Part shown: piece by piece, positions 11,201 through 21,499 of the stretch
Layout of the letters: the number at the start of each line of letters is the position of its first letter
Numbering within the stretch: position 1 is the first letter of the stretch
Origin: Sipunculus nudus
Taxonomy: Eukaryota > Annelida > Sipuncula > Golfingiida > Sipunculidae
Direction of reading: 5' to 3'
Assembly (NCBI GenBank): GCA_026874595.1
Contig: CM049320.1
Coordinates: forward strand, 42,046,714 to 42,110,713
Length of the DNA: 64,000 nt
Made by a program: the position numbers and the translations under genes
The notes under the pieces: generated by a model
Database searches by the model: none
What the model was told of the DNA's origin: nothing
The model's input: only the letters and a program-made list of their open reading frames with translations

Positions 11201-14200
11201 TTGGCTCCATTTCGGCTTTCGGCTGTTTATGGGTGATGAGATTTCATTGTCATTTAAGATGAAGTCTAATCGTAAATTACTTGTATGTTTCAGGAGGTCG
11301 TCGATGACATTACAAGAATCCTTCAGGGTCACATTGACAGACACAAAGAGACCATGTGTGACGACAACGTCACGGATCTAATCGATGCTTTTCTGGTACA
11401 GATCAAGCTGGAGGAGAACAAGGCTGACTCTGTCTTTACCGGTAAATCATCCACAGGCTTTTTAAAAAGGAAATATGGTCTAAAAATAAAAACAAGAGCA
11501 CCATAAACGTGCATAACACGCCCCTCGTGTATCTCGTGACCTCTGACTTCATTAAATATGCGTGAATTTTGATTAGAATGTAATTCAGGTGATACACTAT
11601 TGGTAAATAATTTTCATGAAAATCCGTAGGATTTTTGTAAGTCACTAAGGTGCCCCCAAAGTGCGAAGACCTCTGACCTCATTAAATATGCATGGATTTC
11701 GCTTGAATTCGAAATAAGGCGAAATATTTTATTGATTAACATTTCTGGTGAGTTTTTATCCAAATCAATCATATACCTTCTAAGTTATCGCGGCGACACC
11801 ACAAAGTAGCCATGACCTGTTTAAATGTGCGTGGACTTCGCCCAATATCGAACTCAGGCGAGACAATCTGTTGATAAGTTATTATGGTGAGTTTTGCCAA
11901 AAAATCAATTATAGCCCCGATACGTTATCGCGGCGACACTGAAAGTTTAACGGACGGACGGGTATCCCATAATACTCCCGTCATATGACGGGCGTATAAA
12001 AAGAAGCTTTTGATGAAATTATTACATTGCTACCTGAAGGGGCATGATATAGGCTTCAAAGTCTACCTTTTAATTTTAATTTTTGCTTGTAAGCAAGGCG
12101 GCGTACCTCGAGAAATATACTCCACACTTCGAGCTTTAATATTGTGATTTGGAGAGTATCAGTCAGTCTTTAAGTACCACGTTGATGATTTATTTTATAT
12201 AAATTATGTCTTTAATTTAGATGATATCGGGTATAATAATGATTATAATAATAATAATAATAATAATAAAAATAATAATAATATAAATAAAATAATTATA
12301 ATAATTATAATACAACTATTATTGTCATTATCATTAATGTAATAAATGTTGAGAGCTATAAAATTCATATTTTTACGTTAAGTAGTGCGAAAATGTATCA
12401 CTGTCAGGAAAGTGTTTTTGCATGAATAAGTATGCAGGGAGAGTGCATTTTTACCCTCTCCAGCCCAAGATGCCCGATGGCGCGTAGTTCCCATGTCTGA
12501 AACTTAATGGTAGTATAAGTGCAAAAATAACGCGGAGCCAGACGGGTTTTTATTATTGGTGATCAGTTGTGACAACTTGACTATTAAACACTCTACACCT
12601 CGACATTAATGATGATCTTTACGTATAACTTTGCTCTATCAAACCAACGATTTTCATCAATATGTTAAGCATATGTCTTTTTACATTGTTCATATATCGA
12701 CAGAGGACGAGCTGGTCAGTGTCCTCATAGATTTTTTGGTTGCTGGTACGGAGACAACAGCTGCTACCATCTACTGGGCATGTCTTGTACTAGGCAAGTC
12801 CCCGGATGTCCAGAATCGTCTGGCCAGGGAGCTTGAAGACGCTGCCGGGCCCAGAGGGATAATTCCTTATAGCGACCGACAGTACTTGCCCTACACGATG
12901 GCCTTCATACAGGTATTTTATACAGTACAACATGTTTTCATTCGAATAGAATGTTATGTTAAATATTTTACATATGTCAAATATTTTGTGTACCTTACAA
13001 GAAATACATGTAATGCATTAAGAAAGCGAGCGAAATTGACAAGTGTCCCACTTTTCCTTTATGTTCATTTTTTCCATCTGACAGTCTACGCTATAGTTCC
13101 ACTACCCCTGTCCACCTGATTTTTAGCGATTATCTAAACATAGGACAAACTTGCCAAACAAAATTTGCGCCAGTTATAAAAGAGGCAAATGCGTAATTTT
13201 TTGTACCTTACCTGCTCACGATATAAATATTATTTACTTTACGGCCTGGTAGGCTTGTCTCGTATATATCTGTTGTTCATTGCGTTCCTAATAAGTGGCC
13301 ATTGATATTTTTTATCCTCCTGAGATATAGATATAAATGTGAGGTGACGTAACAGTGAAGCGCGTGCACGAGGAGAATACAAGTCTCACTGTAAACAGAG
13401 GTCGGCTGCTCTTGATCATTGATCCCATGAATGTTGGTGCCTCTTTAGTACGACACGTCCATTATGACATCATCACTGTTCCCTGATATGTCTATTTCAA
13501 AGATTAGTGGCAAGATGTCTAGAATAGACTAGTCTCTCATAAAATGGTTTTAAATTGTTCACAGGAAAATGCCATAATGTAGGCTATTATTTCCACAATA
13601 GTTTATTACGCATTTTCCTCTTTCTGCTCTAAGGACAAAACGTTTTGGCGTTCTTTTACTCACAAAAATTATCACAAAAACAAGTGGATAGGGGTGATGG
13701 AACGGACCTGTCGCATATTTAAAGGCTTCGAAACATAGGGTCACTTTGACGTAAGGCTCTTATATTATGAATGCATACCGTGATGTGTTATGCTGAAACT
13801 CTGGTCATTCTATTAATGTTCGGACTTCATTGGTAATAACCATATGTAAGGTCTAGCGATTTCGAATTCGATTAACCATGAAGGCCTCACATATCCGGGC
13901 CTCTGAACAATTGGATAACGTTTTGGTTTAGCACCAAAATTCAGTTAAGACATTCTTGATTACCTATTATGGTTGATCACAAGATCAAGCCGGGCATACA
14001 TATATCAAAACTGACGATGGACGCCTTCAACCGTTGTCACGCAACTCCTCTGTGGCCACCTTTTGGAAATGGCCGTTGTTCGGTCTTAAATGGCGGTACC
14101 TTTAATGCCAAGTGTGTCCTAATGGGGTGCATTTTTAACATATTTTGTGAAGGGGCAGCCCTATTTATAGGTGCACGCCTATAGTATCTGTAATGAAACT

Positions 14201-16176
14201 AAACTGATCTTCAAGTACAGCCGTCATTCATGGATAATTAAATTGTTTTACCTATATTTTACCAGAACTAGGAGCAGCAAGCACACTTATAGATTTTGAG
14301 GAAAAGGTGAAACTTGTGTTTTTGATATAAATGTGTGAAAATAAATGTTATCCCTCTTTTTATAAGTTTACTACTGAAATCTTAAAAGTGCATGATAATA
14401 TCCTGCAATATGGATATTTTGCCTTTGCACAAAATATTGATGGTACTGATCACCACGTTCAGATAATAAAAGAGGTTACCACATAAATAGTCTTAAGGTT
14501 TAAGGCAACGGTCAGAGGCGATTTTATAAACACAACTATCCTGGTATCTTATTGAATAAAGATATTCTGAACTACTTATTTGGGTTCTCGGGCACTCCTT
14601 CCCCAATCTGCATACAAACCTACCTGCAACATAATTGACCTATCCATGAACTCTATGTGACCTTAATCGCATATTCATTCAATGAATAATCATAAGAATT
14701 GAACTAACGAGCAATCAGTCAGGTAACCGTTGGCATTGTAAACCGTCAATCATCTGACAAGCACAAAATTTGCATAATTTGGCAGAGCTCTTCCAAAGAG
14801 AACACGTTTAGTCTGAACTAGTACCCACGTCGGGATATTTTCGGGATTTTTTTACAAAGGAGACAGTATGAATTAAAAGTTCTTGGCAAAAGGTTACAGG
14901 AGCCATTCCTCGAACTTCCGAGTGAATAATAATGTCTTACCTGGCACGTAATTTGTATGAGACAAATAATCTAAAATATGGCAAGACAATTTACAATGAC
15001 CGAAACATATTCAACAATGGAGAACAGTAATTCCAGTTGATGACGTCAGTCAATGCGACGCCATGCGTCATCAACCTTTTGTGACGTCATTATTGTCTTA
15101 TAAACAGCTCTTGCAACCATGGGCAATGAAGACCTTCTTTGTAGGAGCGTTTTAGGGGCTCATTATAATACCTATAGGTTAAACGGGCGGAGCATATCGG
15201 CTTTAGTGGATAGGTCAATTAGCAACTTGCCCCTGTGTTTAACCTCTTTGTCGGCCAGTTCGACTTAAGTATCACTTGGTTTTCACAGCATATATAACAG
15301 CGCTTTGGTTATGGTTCCTTAGTGGCATTCTATTATTCGGCTGTTACAACAGGAGCTACAACGCCTGAGTGACGTCGACCCTGTTGCGTCGCCTCATGTA
15401 ACGTCTGGTGACGTCACAGTGAGCGGTTACGTCATCCCGGCCGGCGTGACGCTGATTCCGAACATCCATAGTGTCCAACATGACGAAACATTGTGGCCCG
15501 ACCCGGAAGTGTTTGATCCTCAGCGCCACCTGGACGTCAACGGTGTATTTACAAAACGAGACGAAGTCATCAGCTTTTCTCTAGGTGCTTAAAAACGGAT
15601 ATCCCACAATGGTATTGTTATATTTATGGATATATGCGAAAGAGCGGGAGTCAGTCAGGCAAAAAGAAAGAAAAGGAGACAAAGAGACATAATCGAGAAA
15701 AAGGATGCAAATATAAACAGATTAATTCAGATTTAAACCAAAAACAAATGCACATCCCACTTAGATTCAGATAAGGCTTTATTCATTTTGTAGTTTTCAT
15801 TAAGCATGCATATTGTAAGCATGGTATATTGATTTGCATAGATATGATTTGGAAAAATAATATAGGTTTAAATAGTCAAATTAGTAATAAAATTATTTTT
15901 TCTAAACGTGATCTGTCCTGAAGATATGAACATCCTATTTGGTTAATTGGTAAGAATCAATAATGACAGATATTTTATATGTTTGCAGGACCCCGCGCAT
16001 GCGTAGGAGAGGGTCTCGCACGTATGGAAATATTTTTGTTCCTGACCATTTTGGTAAGACAGTTCAGAATCCAACCTGCAGATGGCGCTTCACTCCCTTC
16101 TTTTAAAGCCAAATCAGGTCTTCCACGGAAGCCATCCCCGTTTCAGATTGCTTTCATTCCACGCAAACATGACTGA
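7888..16176 (+). CDS. Cytochrome P450, CYP2 clan, complete six-exon gene
   Basis: Seen: six exons (7888-8242, 10033-10403, 11294-11441, 12704-12912, 15353-15584, 15989-16176) total 1503 bp and join in frame with phases 1,0,1,0,1 to give 500 residues, normal for a microsomal P450. All five introns are GT..AG. Features in order: hydrophobic anchor (about 8-30), proline hinge PPGP (39-42), helix-C WKDVR (128-132), I-helix AGTETT (305-310), K-helix ELQR (362-365), PERF-like PQRH (417-420) and heme loop FSLGPRACVG (436-445) with Cys443 as the iron ligand. Known: such enzymes are ER-bound heme monooxygenases that take electrons from NADPH-P450 reductase and oxidise lipids, steroids or xenobiotics. 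Inferred: CYP2 clan, from the I-helix, the ELQR context and the C-terminal LARMEIFLF motif. Subfamily and substrate cannot be read from the sequence. The ATG at 7888 is the first in frame before the anchor and has G at -3. No disabling change is visible, so the gene is probably functional. Confidence 0.93.
8645..9013 (-). pseudogene. Antisense LINE reverse-transcriptase C-terminal-like fragment in P450 intron 1
   Basis: A 122-codon open stretch opposite to the P450. Its first half has the spacing of the thumb region of L2/CR1/RTX-type LINE ORF2 proteins: an FINDTF stretch (F/YVNDL-like), then LTSFIFYGFVHQL (xxFxYxGLIxAI-like), then KWN. No catalytic YADD region is present, so this would be only the 3' part of an element. 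The call rests on remembered family patterns and is weak. Plain chance is possible, but the stretch is long for such AT-rich intronic DNA. Confidence 0.35.
10033..10403 (+). CDS. P450 exon 2: helices C to F
   Basis: The acceptor is TTTTTCTCCCAG. Encodes residues 119-242, starting with GILSRNGREWKDVR, the usual CYP2-clan entry to helix C, whose Trp128 and Arg132 contact a heme propionate. Later FGLGSSKMEERI matches the conserved FGxGKxxxExRI region. The exon ends exactly on a codon (phase 0) at the donor GTGAGT. Confidence 0.92.
11294..11441 (+). CDS. P450 exon 3: helix G/H region
   Basis: The acceptor is TTGTATGTTTCAG. Encodes residues 243-291 plus one base. It holds the conserved DLIDAFLVQIK stretch (CYP2-clan DFIDAFLLEM) just before the I helix. 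The donor is GTAAAT at 11442. It is the shortest exon. The intron after it carries the 11500-11992 tandem repeat. Confidence 0.9.
11500..11992 (+). repeat. Three-unit tandem repeat element ending in a palindrome, P450 intron 3
   Basis: About 130-140 bp units begin near 11537, 11666 and 11808. Each starts with a form of GACCTCTGACCTCATTAAAT and later carries TTCGxxxxAATTCGAA, AGGCGA and GGTGAGTTTT. The last two units end ATCGCGGCGACAC. The element closes with AAGTTTAACGGACGGACGGG and the perfect palindrome CCCGTCATATGACGGG (11977-11992). I recognise this layout as a kind of dispersed repeat in marine invertebrate genomes but cannot name it. Confidence 0.6.
12236..12320 (+). repeat. (ATA)n-rich microsatellite in P450 intron 3
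   Basis: Interrupted AAT/ATA trinucleotide run 380-470 bp upstream of exon 4. Confidence 0.8.
12704..12912 (+). CDS. P450 exon 4: I helix
   Basis: The acceptor is CATATATCGACAG. Encodes residues 292-361. AGTETT at 305-310 is the oxygen-activation motif of the I helix, and YLPYTMAFIQ leads into helix K. The exon ends on a codon (phase 0). The frame continues open into intron 4 for about 69 codons, but that extension has no P450 similarity. Confidence 0.92.
15036..15089. promoter_or_regulatory. CRE-like TGACGTCA pair with a 10 bp inverted repeat, P450 intron 4
   Basis: Perfect TGACGTCA octamers occur at 15041-15048 and 15082-15089. The first overlaps the left arm of an inverted repeat, GTTGATGACG (15036-15045) with CGTCATCAAC (15066-15075). 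A third TGACGTCA lies inside exon 5 (15409-15416). These match the CREB/ATF site consensus. Function is inferred only. Confidence 0.3.
15353..15584 (+). CDS. P450 exon 5: ExxR motif to heme-loop Phe
   Basis: Too poorly delimited for a simple ORF scan, because stops lie close upstream and downstream. Identified by extending the P450 alignment from exon 4. Acceptor ...GTTACAACAG, donor GTGCTT at 15585. Encodes residues 362-438, starting directly with ELQR (the ExxR motif), then the beta region VSGYVIPAGVTLIPN, FDPQRH (PERF analogue) and FSL of the heme loop. The final G is the first base of the heme-loop Gly439 codon. Confidence 0.9.
15989..16176 (+). CDS. P450 exon 6: heme-binding cysteine and C-terminus
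   Basis: The acceptor is TATGTTTGCAG. With the preceding phase-1 base the exon reads GPRACVGEGLARMEIFLF, completing FxxGxRxCxG with Cys443. A normal C-terminal tail of about 50 residues follows, ending PRKHD and TGA at 16174-16176. Confidence 0.93.
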
Positions 16177-16613
16177 GGCTATACTTTACCAATTAATGTT
16201 TTTGTTTTCCTAGGCAAAACGAATATTTAAATGACTCGCGAAAATAATACATTTATAAGATTTATTATATATCACACTATTGCCAGTTTTAATACAACTG
16301 TAATGTATCTTTGTATCTATGTAGAAAAAAATGAACCCAGCTAAAGTTTACATTGATATGACTGTACATTACATGATCTCGGAATGATTAAACTTTGTAG
16401 TAATTACATATATTTATATACTGGCACAGGACAAACCCATAATTACATGGCCGAACGTTAATTCATGCATTGTCACAACCGTCATGTTTTCGAAAGCTCA
16501 TTTTGGATCAATGAATCGAATAATCTTATCCAAGGAGACGTGGTTGAGAGTTTTCCAGGTCAGATTTTCACATATATTCAGAGACAAAAGTCGACCATCT
16601 TGACCGTATCCAC

Positions 16614-16619
16614 AATAAA
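16614..16619 (+). terminator. Candidate poly(A) signal of the P450 gene
   Basis: AATAAA lies 438 bp after the stop codon and is followed at 16640-16681 by a T-run and a GT-rich stretch, the usual downstream element. A second AATAAA lies at 16726-16731. The implied 3' UTR is about 450-570 nt. Confidence 0.5.
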
Positions 16620-16639
16620 ATTGCTTACCAAACCACGTT

Positions 16640-18460
16640 TTTGTCTCGTTTTTTTTTTTTTTTGTGTCTCGCGTCACTTGTGTATACTCCAATGATATTA
16701 CTTAAGTTTTCTCACGTGGCCCGAAAATAAAAACGATTGTTTTAACTGAATTTTAGAAACCCACGGAAGCTCCATCCTGTGACCCTTTAGTGTAAAATGT
16801 TCTCCGTACGGACTATCAATTACCTGTATAAAACTGATGACGTTTAAAATATGGGTTTTAAGCATCAGAACGACTCGAACGACTGAAAACGCGTCATGCG
16901 CTACAGAAAGCCATTTTTGTTCGATCCGTCAGTGTTGCGAAATGCCGAGCGAAGCGATGCATTTATAAAACAGCAACAAAGGAGACTTAGATAAAGACGT
17001 TCGAAGAGTAAAAGGGCTACACAGAAATACCTCCCCGCCGGCCGTCGGACCTCTTTTTCATTCCACGACACAGGATCGTTATAAGTGCGCATTTTCACGA
17101 AACTATAAATATTAAGGACAGAGGCATTTTAAAATACAACAGACATGGCTTCCCTGATATTCATTCACTGTTGATTTTTAGAGCTGACTACCACCTTTTG
17201 GCAAAGATATTTTGAAGTACGACTCACACCTGATGTTTAACCGTAATTTAATGTCTTAATGGTTACACTTAATTAAATAAAAATAAATGGAGAGCGGCTG
17301 GCCAATCAGAACCCTCTTAACCGGGGGGGGGGGGGGTGAATTTGTCATGGGAACCAGACCTCCTCACGGTGTTTGTATTGTGTTTGGTGAAGACAGTTTT
17401 CCCAGCATGTATCGAGAGGCATACACCTAGTGGCATGCCTGACAATTATTATGCATATCCTGCAAAAGTGGAGCTATCTCAGATATACTGTGCAGCGACC
17501 ATGTATGATCGGCCTACATCCGTACCCTCATAGACAACACAGTACCTTCATCCGGGAGCTTGTAGGCCTTTTTTGTTAGGGTTGGGGTTCACAACAAAGG
17601 AAAATTCATCATATTTAAGCGGATATTACAATGGGATCTTGCAGCTGTTGTTGATGTGCATTATTCGTTTGCAGGAATCAGGAATATTTGTTAATTAATT
17701 ATCCTGTTGAGTCATATCTTCATGTAGTATATATCTATTTTCTGTAGGCATATAAACCTAAACTAGACCACCTATTAAAACGTCTGACATGTGTACTTTC
17801 TAAAAGCACCCACCATGTGCAAAAAAGATTCCGCAAAATAAAATATATCTCTGCAAATTAGTTGAACTGTTGGTCGCATACAAGACTGTGTATCCACGGG
17901 TCTTGTAAGTGACAGCAAAGTCGTGACGGGCGCAGAAAATGACGGTAGTTTCCGTGGTGGAATTTACGCTTGAATTATCTATTCACCGGTACTTTCATGT
18001 TATGATTCCTGGCTTTATTAGAGCGATACTGCCGCAGCTGGAATTTAGTGCAGCTTTCCTTGTGACTGGCTTCATGACGTTTTATAGGCGCTATCAGTCC
18101 ACGTTAATGCTTACTGAATCTTCTATACTGAACCCTATGAAGACGAATGCATTCTTCTGTCTTTGTCTTGTTTAATATATTTGTTTCATTTCAACTCCCT
18201 GTATTTTTTATTTATTTGTAATTGCTCCCAGTGCACGTCTTTTCATTATTTCGTAAAATAATGAAAAAAAACCGGCATCCCTGTCTGTCATATAATTATA
18301 GTATATCGTCCTGTAATAGACACATTCCCCATTCATTCAGCCGGTGAAAAAGTAATTTTTAATTTTTTAAAAATTTTTAGATATTTATCTGGTGATAAAC
18401 ACACAGCTGTATAATATATACATCGATAGATTTTCTGCGTGCCTTCCGCTGTCACTTAGG
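16640..18460. other. Intergenic or first intron of the glycosyltransferase
   Basis: Contains a G14 tract at 17323-17336 and no convincing exon. The missing 5' exon of the downstream gene may lie here. The frame at 17939-18175 has no signal anchor or domain. Confidence 0.4.
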
Positions 18461-19156
18461 GAAAAATACCTTCCATACCATGTCCGTTACACCGCTCAGG
18501 CAATAACTAGGGTTTCTACGCCGCAGTTTTGCCTCTTCGGGTACCCCCCCTCTTTGCACTGAGGTCGCCAGAACTGACACGCCAGCCAGCCAGGTCCGGC
18601 CCGCCCTCGCTGACCGACCACCACCGGGGAATCCCCCAAGTAAAACCGGGAGCCTGAGCCTAGCAACCAGCCAGTAATGTCCGAGCGTCACCGGCCTACC
18701 CCTGGACTACCGTGAGTCCTGCCCTGAGCCTTGTCCCTTTCGACCAGGTACGGTGTTCGTTCGATCTGAGCCTTTTCCGGAGCCTTTCCTGGTTCTCGTG
18801 CCATCATGCTTGAGCCTTGTCCCTGCTGATCCTGACCGGACCCCCGGTTTTTACGTCTCGGAGCCTTGTCCCTGATCCTTTCGGGATCCCCTCAACTTTT
18901 ATCCACCAAACGGCTGGCTCTTTAGGGCCTGGTTCCATACTGTCGGCAACGGACTGGCCTACTCTTCTATCGAAAAACAGTATGGGATCTTTTACGTGCC
19001 CATCCCCTTCTGGACACGGGACCGCCATTTTACGTCCTCATCCGATGGACGGCCCGTATTTTGCTTTTGCAGTCGGGCGCTGCAGAGCCCGGAGCCTTTC
19101 TACCCCTCCCCCACTTTTTCTAGTGGGGTGATGATACTGGGGTGAAAAATACCTTC
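18461..19156. mobile_element. GC-rich insert flanked by 13 bp target-site-like duplications
   Basis: GAAAAATACCTTC occurs exactly at 18461-18473 and 19144-19156 and brackets about 670 bp of conspicuously GC-rich, CpG-containing DNA in AT-rich surroundings. Inside, GAGCCTTGTCCCT-type phrases recur near 18727, 18811 and 18860. Text such as GGGATCTTTTACGTGCCC (about 18981) resembles a dispersed repeat I associate with marine invertebrates. Near the right end a hairpin CCCCACT-TTTTCT-AGTGGGG lies at 19109-19128. A 13 bp duplication fits LINE-mediated insertion. The element class is not identified. Confidence 0.6.
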
Positions 19157-19602
19157 ACTGCTCATACTATTTGTCACATACCTACCATATCAATATTTGA
19201 GGTGTGCATTAGGCTGATTAAAAATTCCAAGCTCTTCCCTCACAAATTTACAATTCAGTTTCGTAGAACGCTTATTTGTTGCGTGAGTGAATATACCTTT
19301 ACTGCTGATCAAACACACCGACAAGCACTCTCAATAATTCACACCGGGAAATCCATTACCACTCAATTACTACAAACTCTTTCTAGGGATAGTTCAGTTA
19401 GGCTGACGACAGGCGCACGTCAGGTGGCCAGTAGGACAAAGCCGTAACGACAGATCATGTATGGAATAGAAGGTCAATGGCGAAAATCACCCTACAAGTT
19501 CATTGCCTTTTTTTATACTCACACTCTTAATATGTTTTATTATTTACAACTCAAATACTGATGAATAGCGAAAGCATGATTTCATTGATACCCGTCTCCC
19601 AG

Positions 19603-20054
19603 CTTGTTTGTCGTCACTGCGAGATTATCCTACACATGAAACTGCGTTCAGTAAAAATGGTATTTGCTACAAAGCAAAGCTTGGTGAAGTTCTCTTCAAA
19701 GTTAATAAGGTATCGTCGAAGATGAATTCAGGAATTCTATCCAACAGAGATGTTCAAGGCGATATGGCTACACAGTATGTTGTACCAAATGTAGTGCACT
19801 ATGTTTGGTTCGGTGCGAATAGAACATTCACCTTTTTAAATTATTTATCTTTTCTCGGGGTGACGAACTTATCAAACCAGAGCAGATCCTGGTTCACGGA
19901 GATGCCGAGCCCGTGGGTAAATGGAGGAGGTCCGCACTCAGTAAGATTCCTGATATCTACTTTGTGAACCGCCAGAGGCCGACACAAGTCATGGGAAAGA
20001 AAATCAAACTGGTTCAACACAGTGCGGATATCGCCAGATATGAAACAATATTAG
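19603..20054 (+). CDS. Glycosyltransferase exon with frame break at 19857-19864
   Basis: The acceptor CCCGTCTCCCAG ends at 19602. The nearest in-frame upstream stop is at 19566 and there is no ATG, so this is an internal exon. The first frame is used to about 19859 and a second frame from about 19862. Both halves carry family motifs (PNVVHYVWFG, then HGDAEPVGKW and HSADIARYE), so the break is a one-base deletion and not an exon boundary. The donor GTAAGA follows at 20055, phase 1. Confidence 0.75.
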
Positions 20055-21495
20055 GTAAGATACCTACATATGTCATTATGTTGCAGGAATTTTATTATGT
20101 TATATTTTAATATAACACCACCGTTTTCCTCATATTAATGGCGAACCTATAATTTGGGGATGACTACACGGTCACAGATAGAGCGTTCTGCCTAATATCA
20201 TAGGTTTACTGGTCAACTTGCCACCAAACCTTTTCTGTAGATTGGTTCCCCCTACAGACTGTCGTCGGAGCAATTTTCTGTCATATTGCCCCCATTACAC
20301 CAGACGTCGGAATTAAGGGTTTCACGCTAGTGTAAAAGAATTCTAACAATAAGCCGAAAAAAAAAAAACATTCACATAGTCAAATATACATGTGCCAATT
20401 TATTATACCTGCATTCACTCTCTCTCCATACAAAAACCGACGTGAGACTGGTATATATGTATATTTATATATTTCAGGTATATCGAACCCGGAACTTCAT
20501 GTATAGTGGGATGTGCTCTGACGACTGAAAAATTGGAACGCCCGTGTTCACACATTTAGAAAAGTATATTTATACATGTAAAGACTGAATACGTGCTCCG
20601 ACTACCGTGATAAACAAAGTTGGAGCTAGGTATACAAAGACAAACCCTTTTGAAGTTCCATTATGCATTATGGTGGTATTTAACTGGAAACTGGTGTGTA
20701 TATATTTCCAGATTATGTTGGCATTTACCTGAATACAATATGTGTATATACATTTATTTCCATATTATGGTGGAATTTACCTGAATACTGATGTATATGC
20801 ATTTCCAGATAATATTGGCATTTACCTGGATACTGATGTGTATATATTTCCAGATTAATGTTGGAATTTACCTGAAGACTGATGTGTATATATTTCCAGA
20901 TTATGTTGACATTTATCTGAATACTGATGTGTATATATTTCCAGAATATGTTGATTTTACCTGAATACTGATGTGTATATATTTTCAGATTATGTTGGCA
21001 TTTATCTTAATATTGATATGTATATTTCCAGATTATGGTGGCATTTACCTGGATACGGACGTCCTGGTACTAAAATCATTCGATGCCCTGAGGGGATACA
21101 ACTTGACCTTGGGAAGACAGTCCAAGTACAGAATAGCCAACGGCATCATTATAGGTCAAATGTTCTCGCCCTTGCTTCGAATGTGGCTGGAGTCGTATTC
21201 AACGTTCAACAGTGATGAATGGGCAATCCACTCAACATTAATACCACACAAACTAGCAGATATATTTCCTAACCTGGTGCATATTGAGGAAGGCACCCTT
21301 ATTAGTCCCGGTTACCGTATAGGTCGCAAATTATACAAACCCCATGCTTATAACTGGACTAACAACTATGCAGTGCATGTATGGAAATCGCTTGGAAAGG
21401 TGCCCCGTGACCCCCAAGAAATCCAAAAAATAGATACTATCTTAGGGGAAATCATGAGATATATCTTTTTTAGTTCGAAGAAAATCAACTTCTAA
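19603..21495 (+). CDS. GT32-like DXD sugar transferase, 5'-incomplete, with apparent frameshift
   Basis: Seen: two exons, 19603-20054 and 21032-21495. The first reads VVPNVVHYVWFG (about 19779-19814), the N-terminal Rossmann motif of Gly_transf_sug proteins. After a break it reads HGDAEPVGKW, then HSADIARYETIL. Exon two starts DYGGIYLDTDV, whose Asp-Thr-Asp at 21052-21060 is the DXD metal and nucleotide-sugar motif, then IANGIIIGQ and a C-terminal domain to the stop at 21493-21495. Known: such enzymes are Golgi type II membrane glycosyltransferases. Odd: at the G4 run 19857-19860 the frame shifts, so one base appears missing between YLSFLG and DELIKPEQ. That is either a lesion or an assembly error. 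No ATG or membrane anchor lies in frame upstream, so at least one 5' exon is missing. Donor sugar and acceptor are unknown. Confidence 0.75.
20712..21031 (+). repeat. Tandem array of ~45 bp units copying splice acceptor plus start of the DXD exon
   Basis: Units begin at 20712, 20764, 20809, 20854, 20900, 20945 and 20989. The real exon at 21032 is the eighth member, and a more worn copy precedes at about 20666. Each unit is a degenerate version of exon start ATTATGxTGGxATTTACCTG, then AATACTGATGTGTATATATT, then TCCAG. The copies therefore carry coding text for DYxGIYLNTD followed by a new acceptor. Spacings are 52, 45, 45, 46, 45, 44 and 43 bp. The later units are not multiples of three and several contain in-frame TGA, so upstream acceptor use would usually break the protein. 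The copies most likely arose by tandem duplication across the intron-exon boundary. Confidence 0.85.
21032..21495 (+). CDS. Glycosyltransferase terminal exon with DXD motif
   Basis: The acceptor TATATTTCCAG ends at 21031. The phase-1 G from the previous exon completes GAT, giving DYGGIYLDTDVLVLKSF. The exon then reads ANGIIIG (second nucleotide-sugar contact region) and WAIHSTLIPHKLADIFP to a lysine-rich C-terminus. AATAAA at 21912-21917 is a possible poly(A) signal. Confidence 0.82.
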
Positions 21496-21499
21496 TCAT

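Noticed and set aside
12631-13119. Single 162-codon ORF around P450 exon 4
   Set aside because: Only 12704-12912 aligns with P450. The rest is intron read-through on both sides.
19608-19610. Start codon for the glycosyltransferase at 19608
   Set aside because: The codon is TTG and not ATG, and an acceptor lies just upstream at 19602, so this is an internal exon.
20971-21031. Extension of the glycosyltransferase terminal exon upstream to 20971
   Set aside because: This part is the last decoy unit. The family alignment and the acceptor at 21031 place the exon start at 21032.
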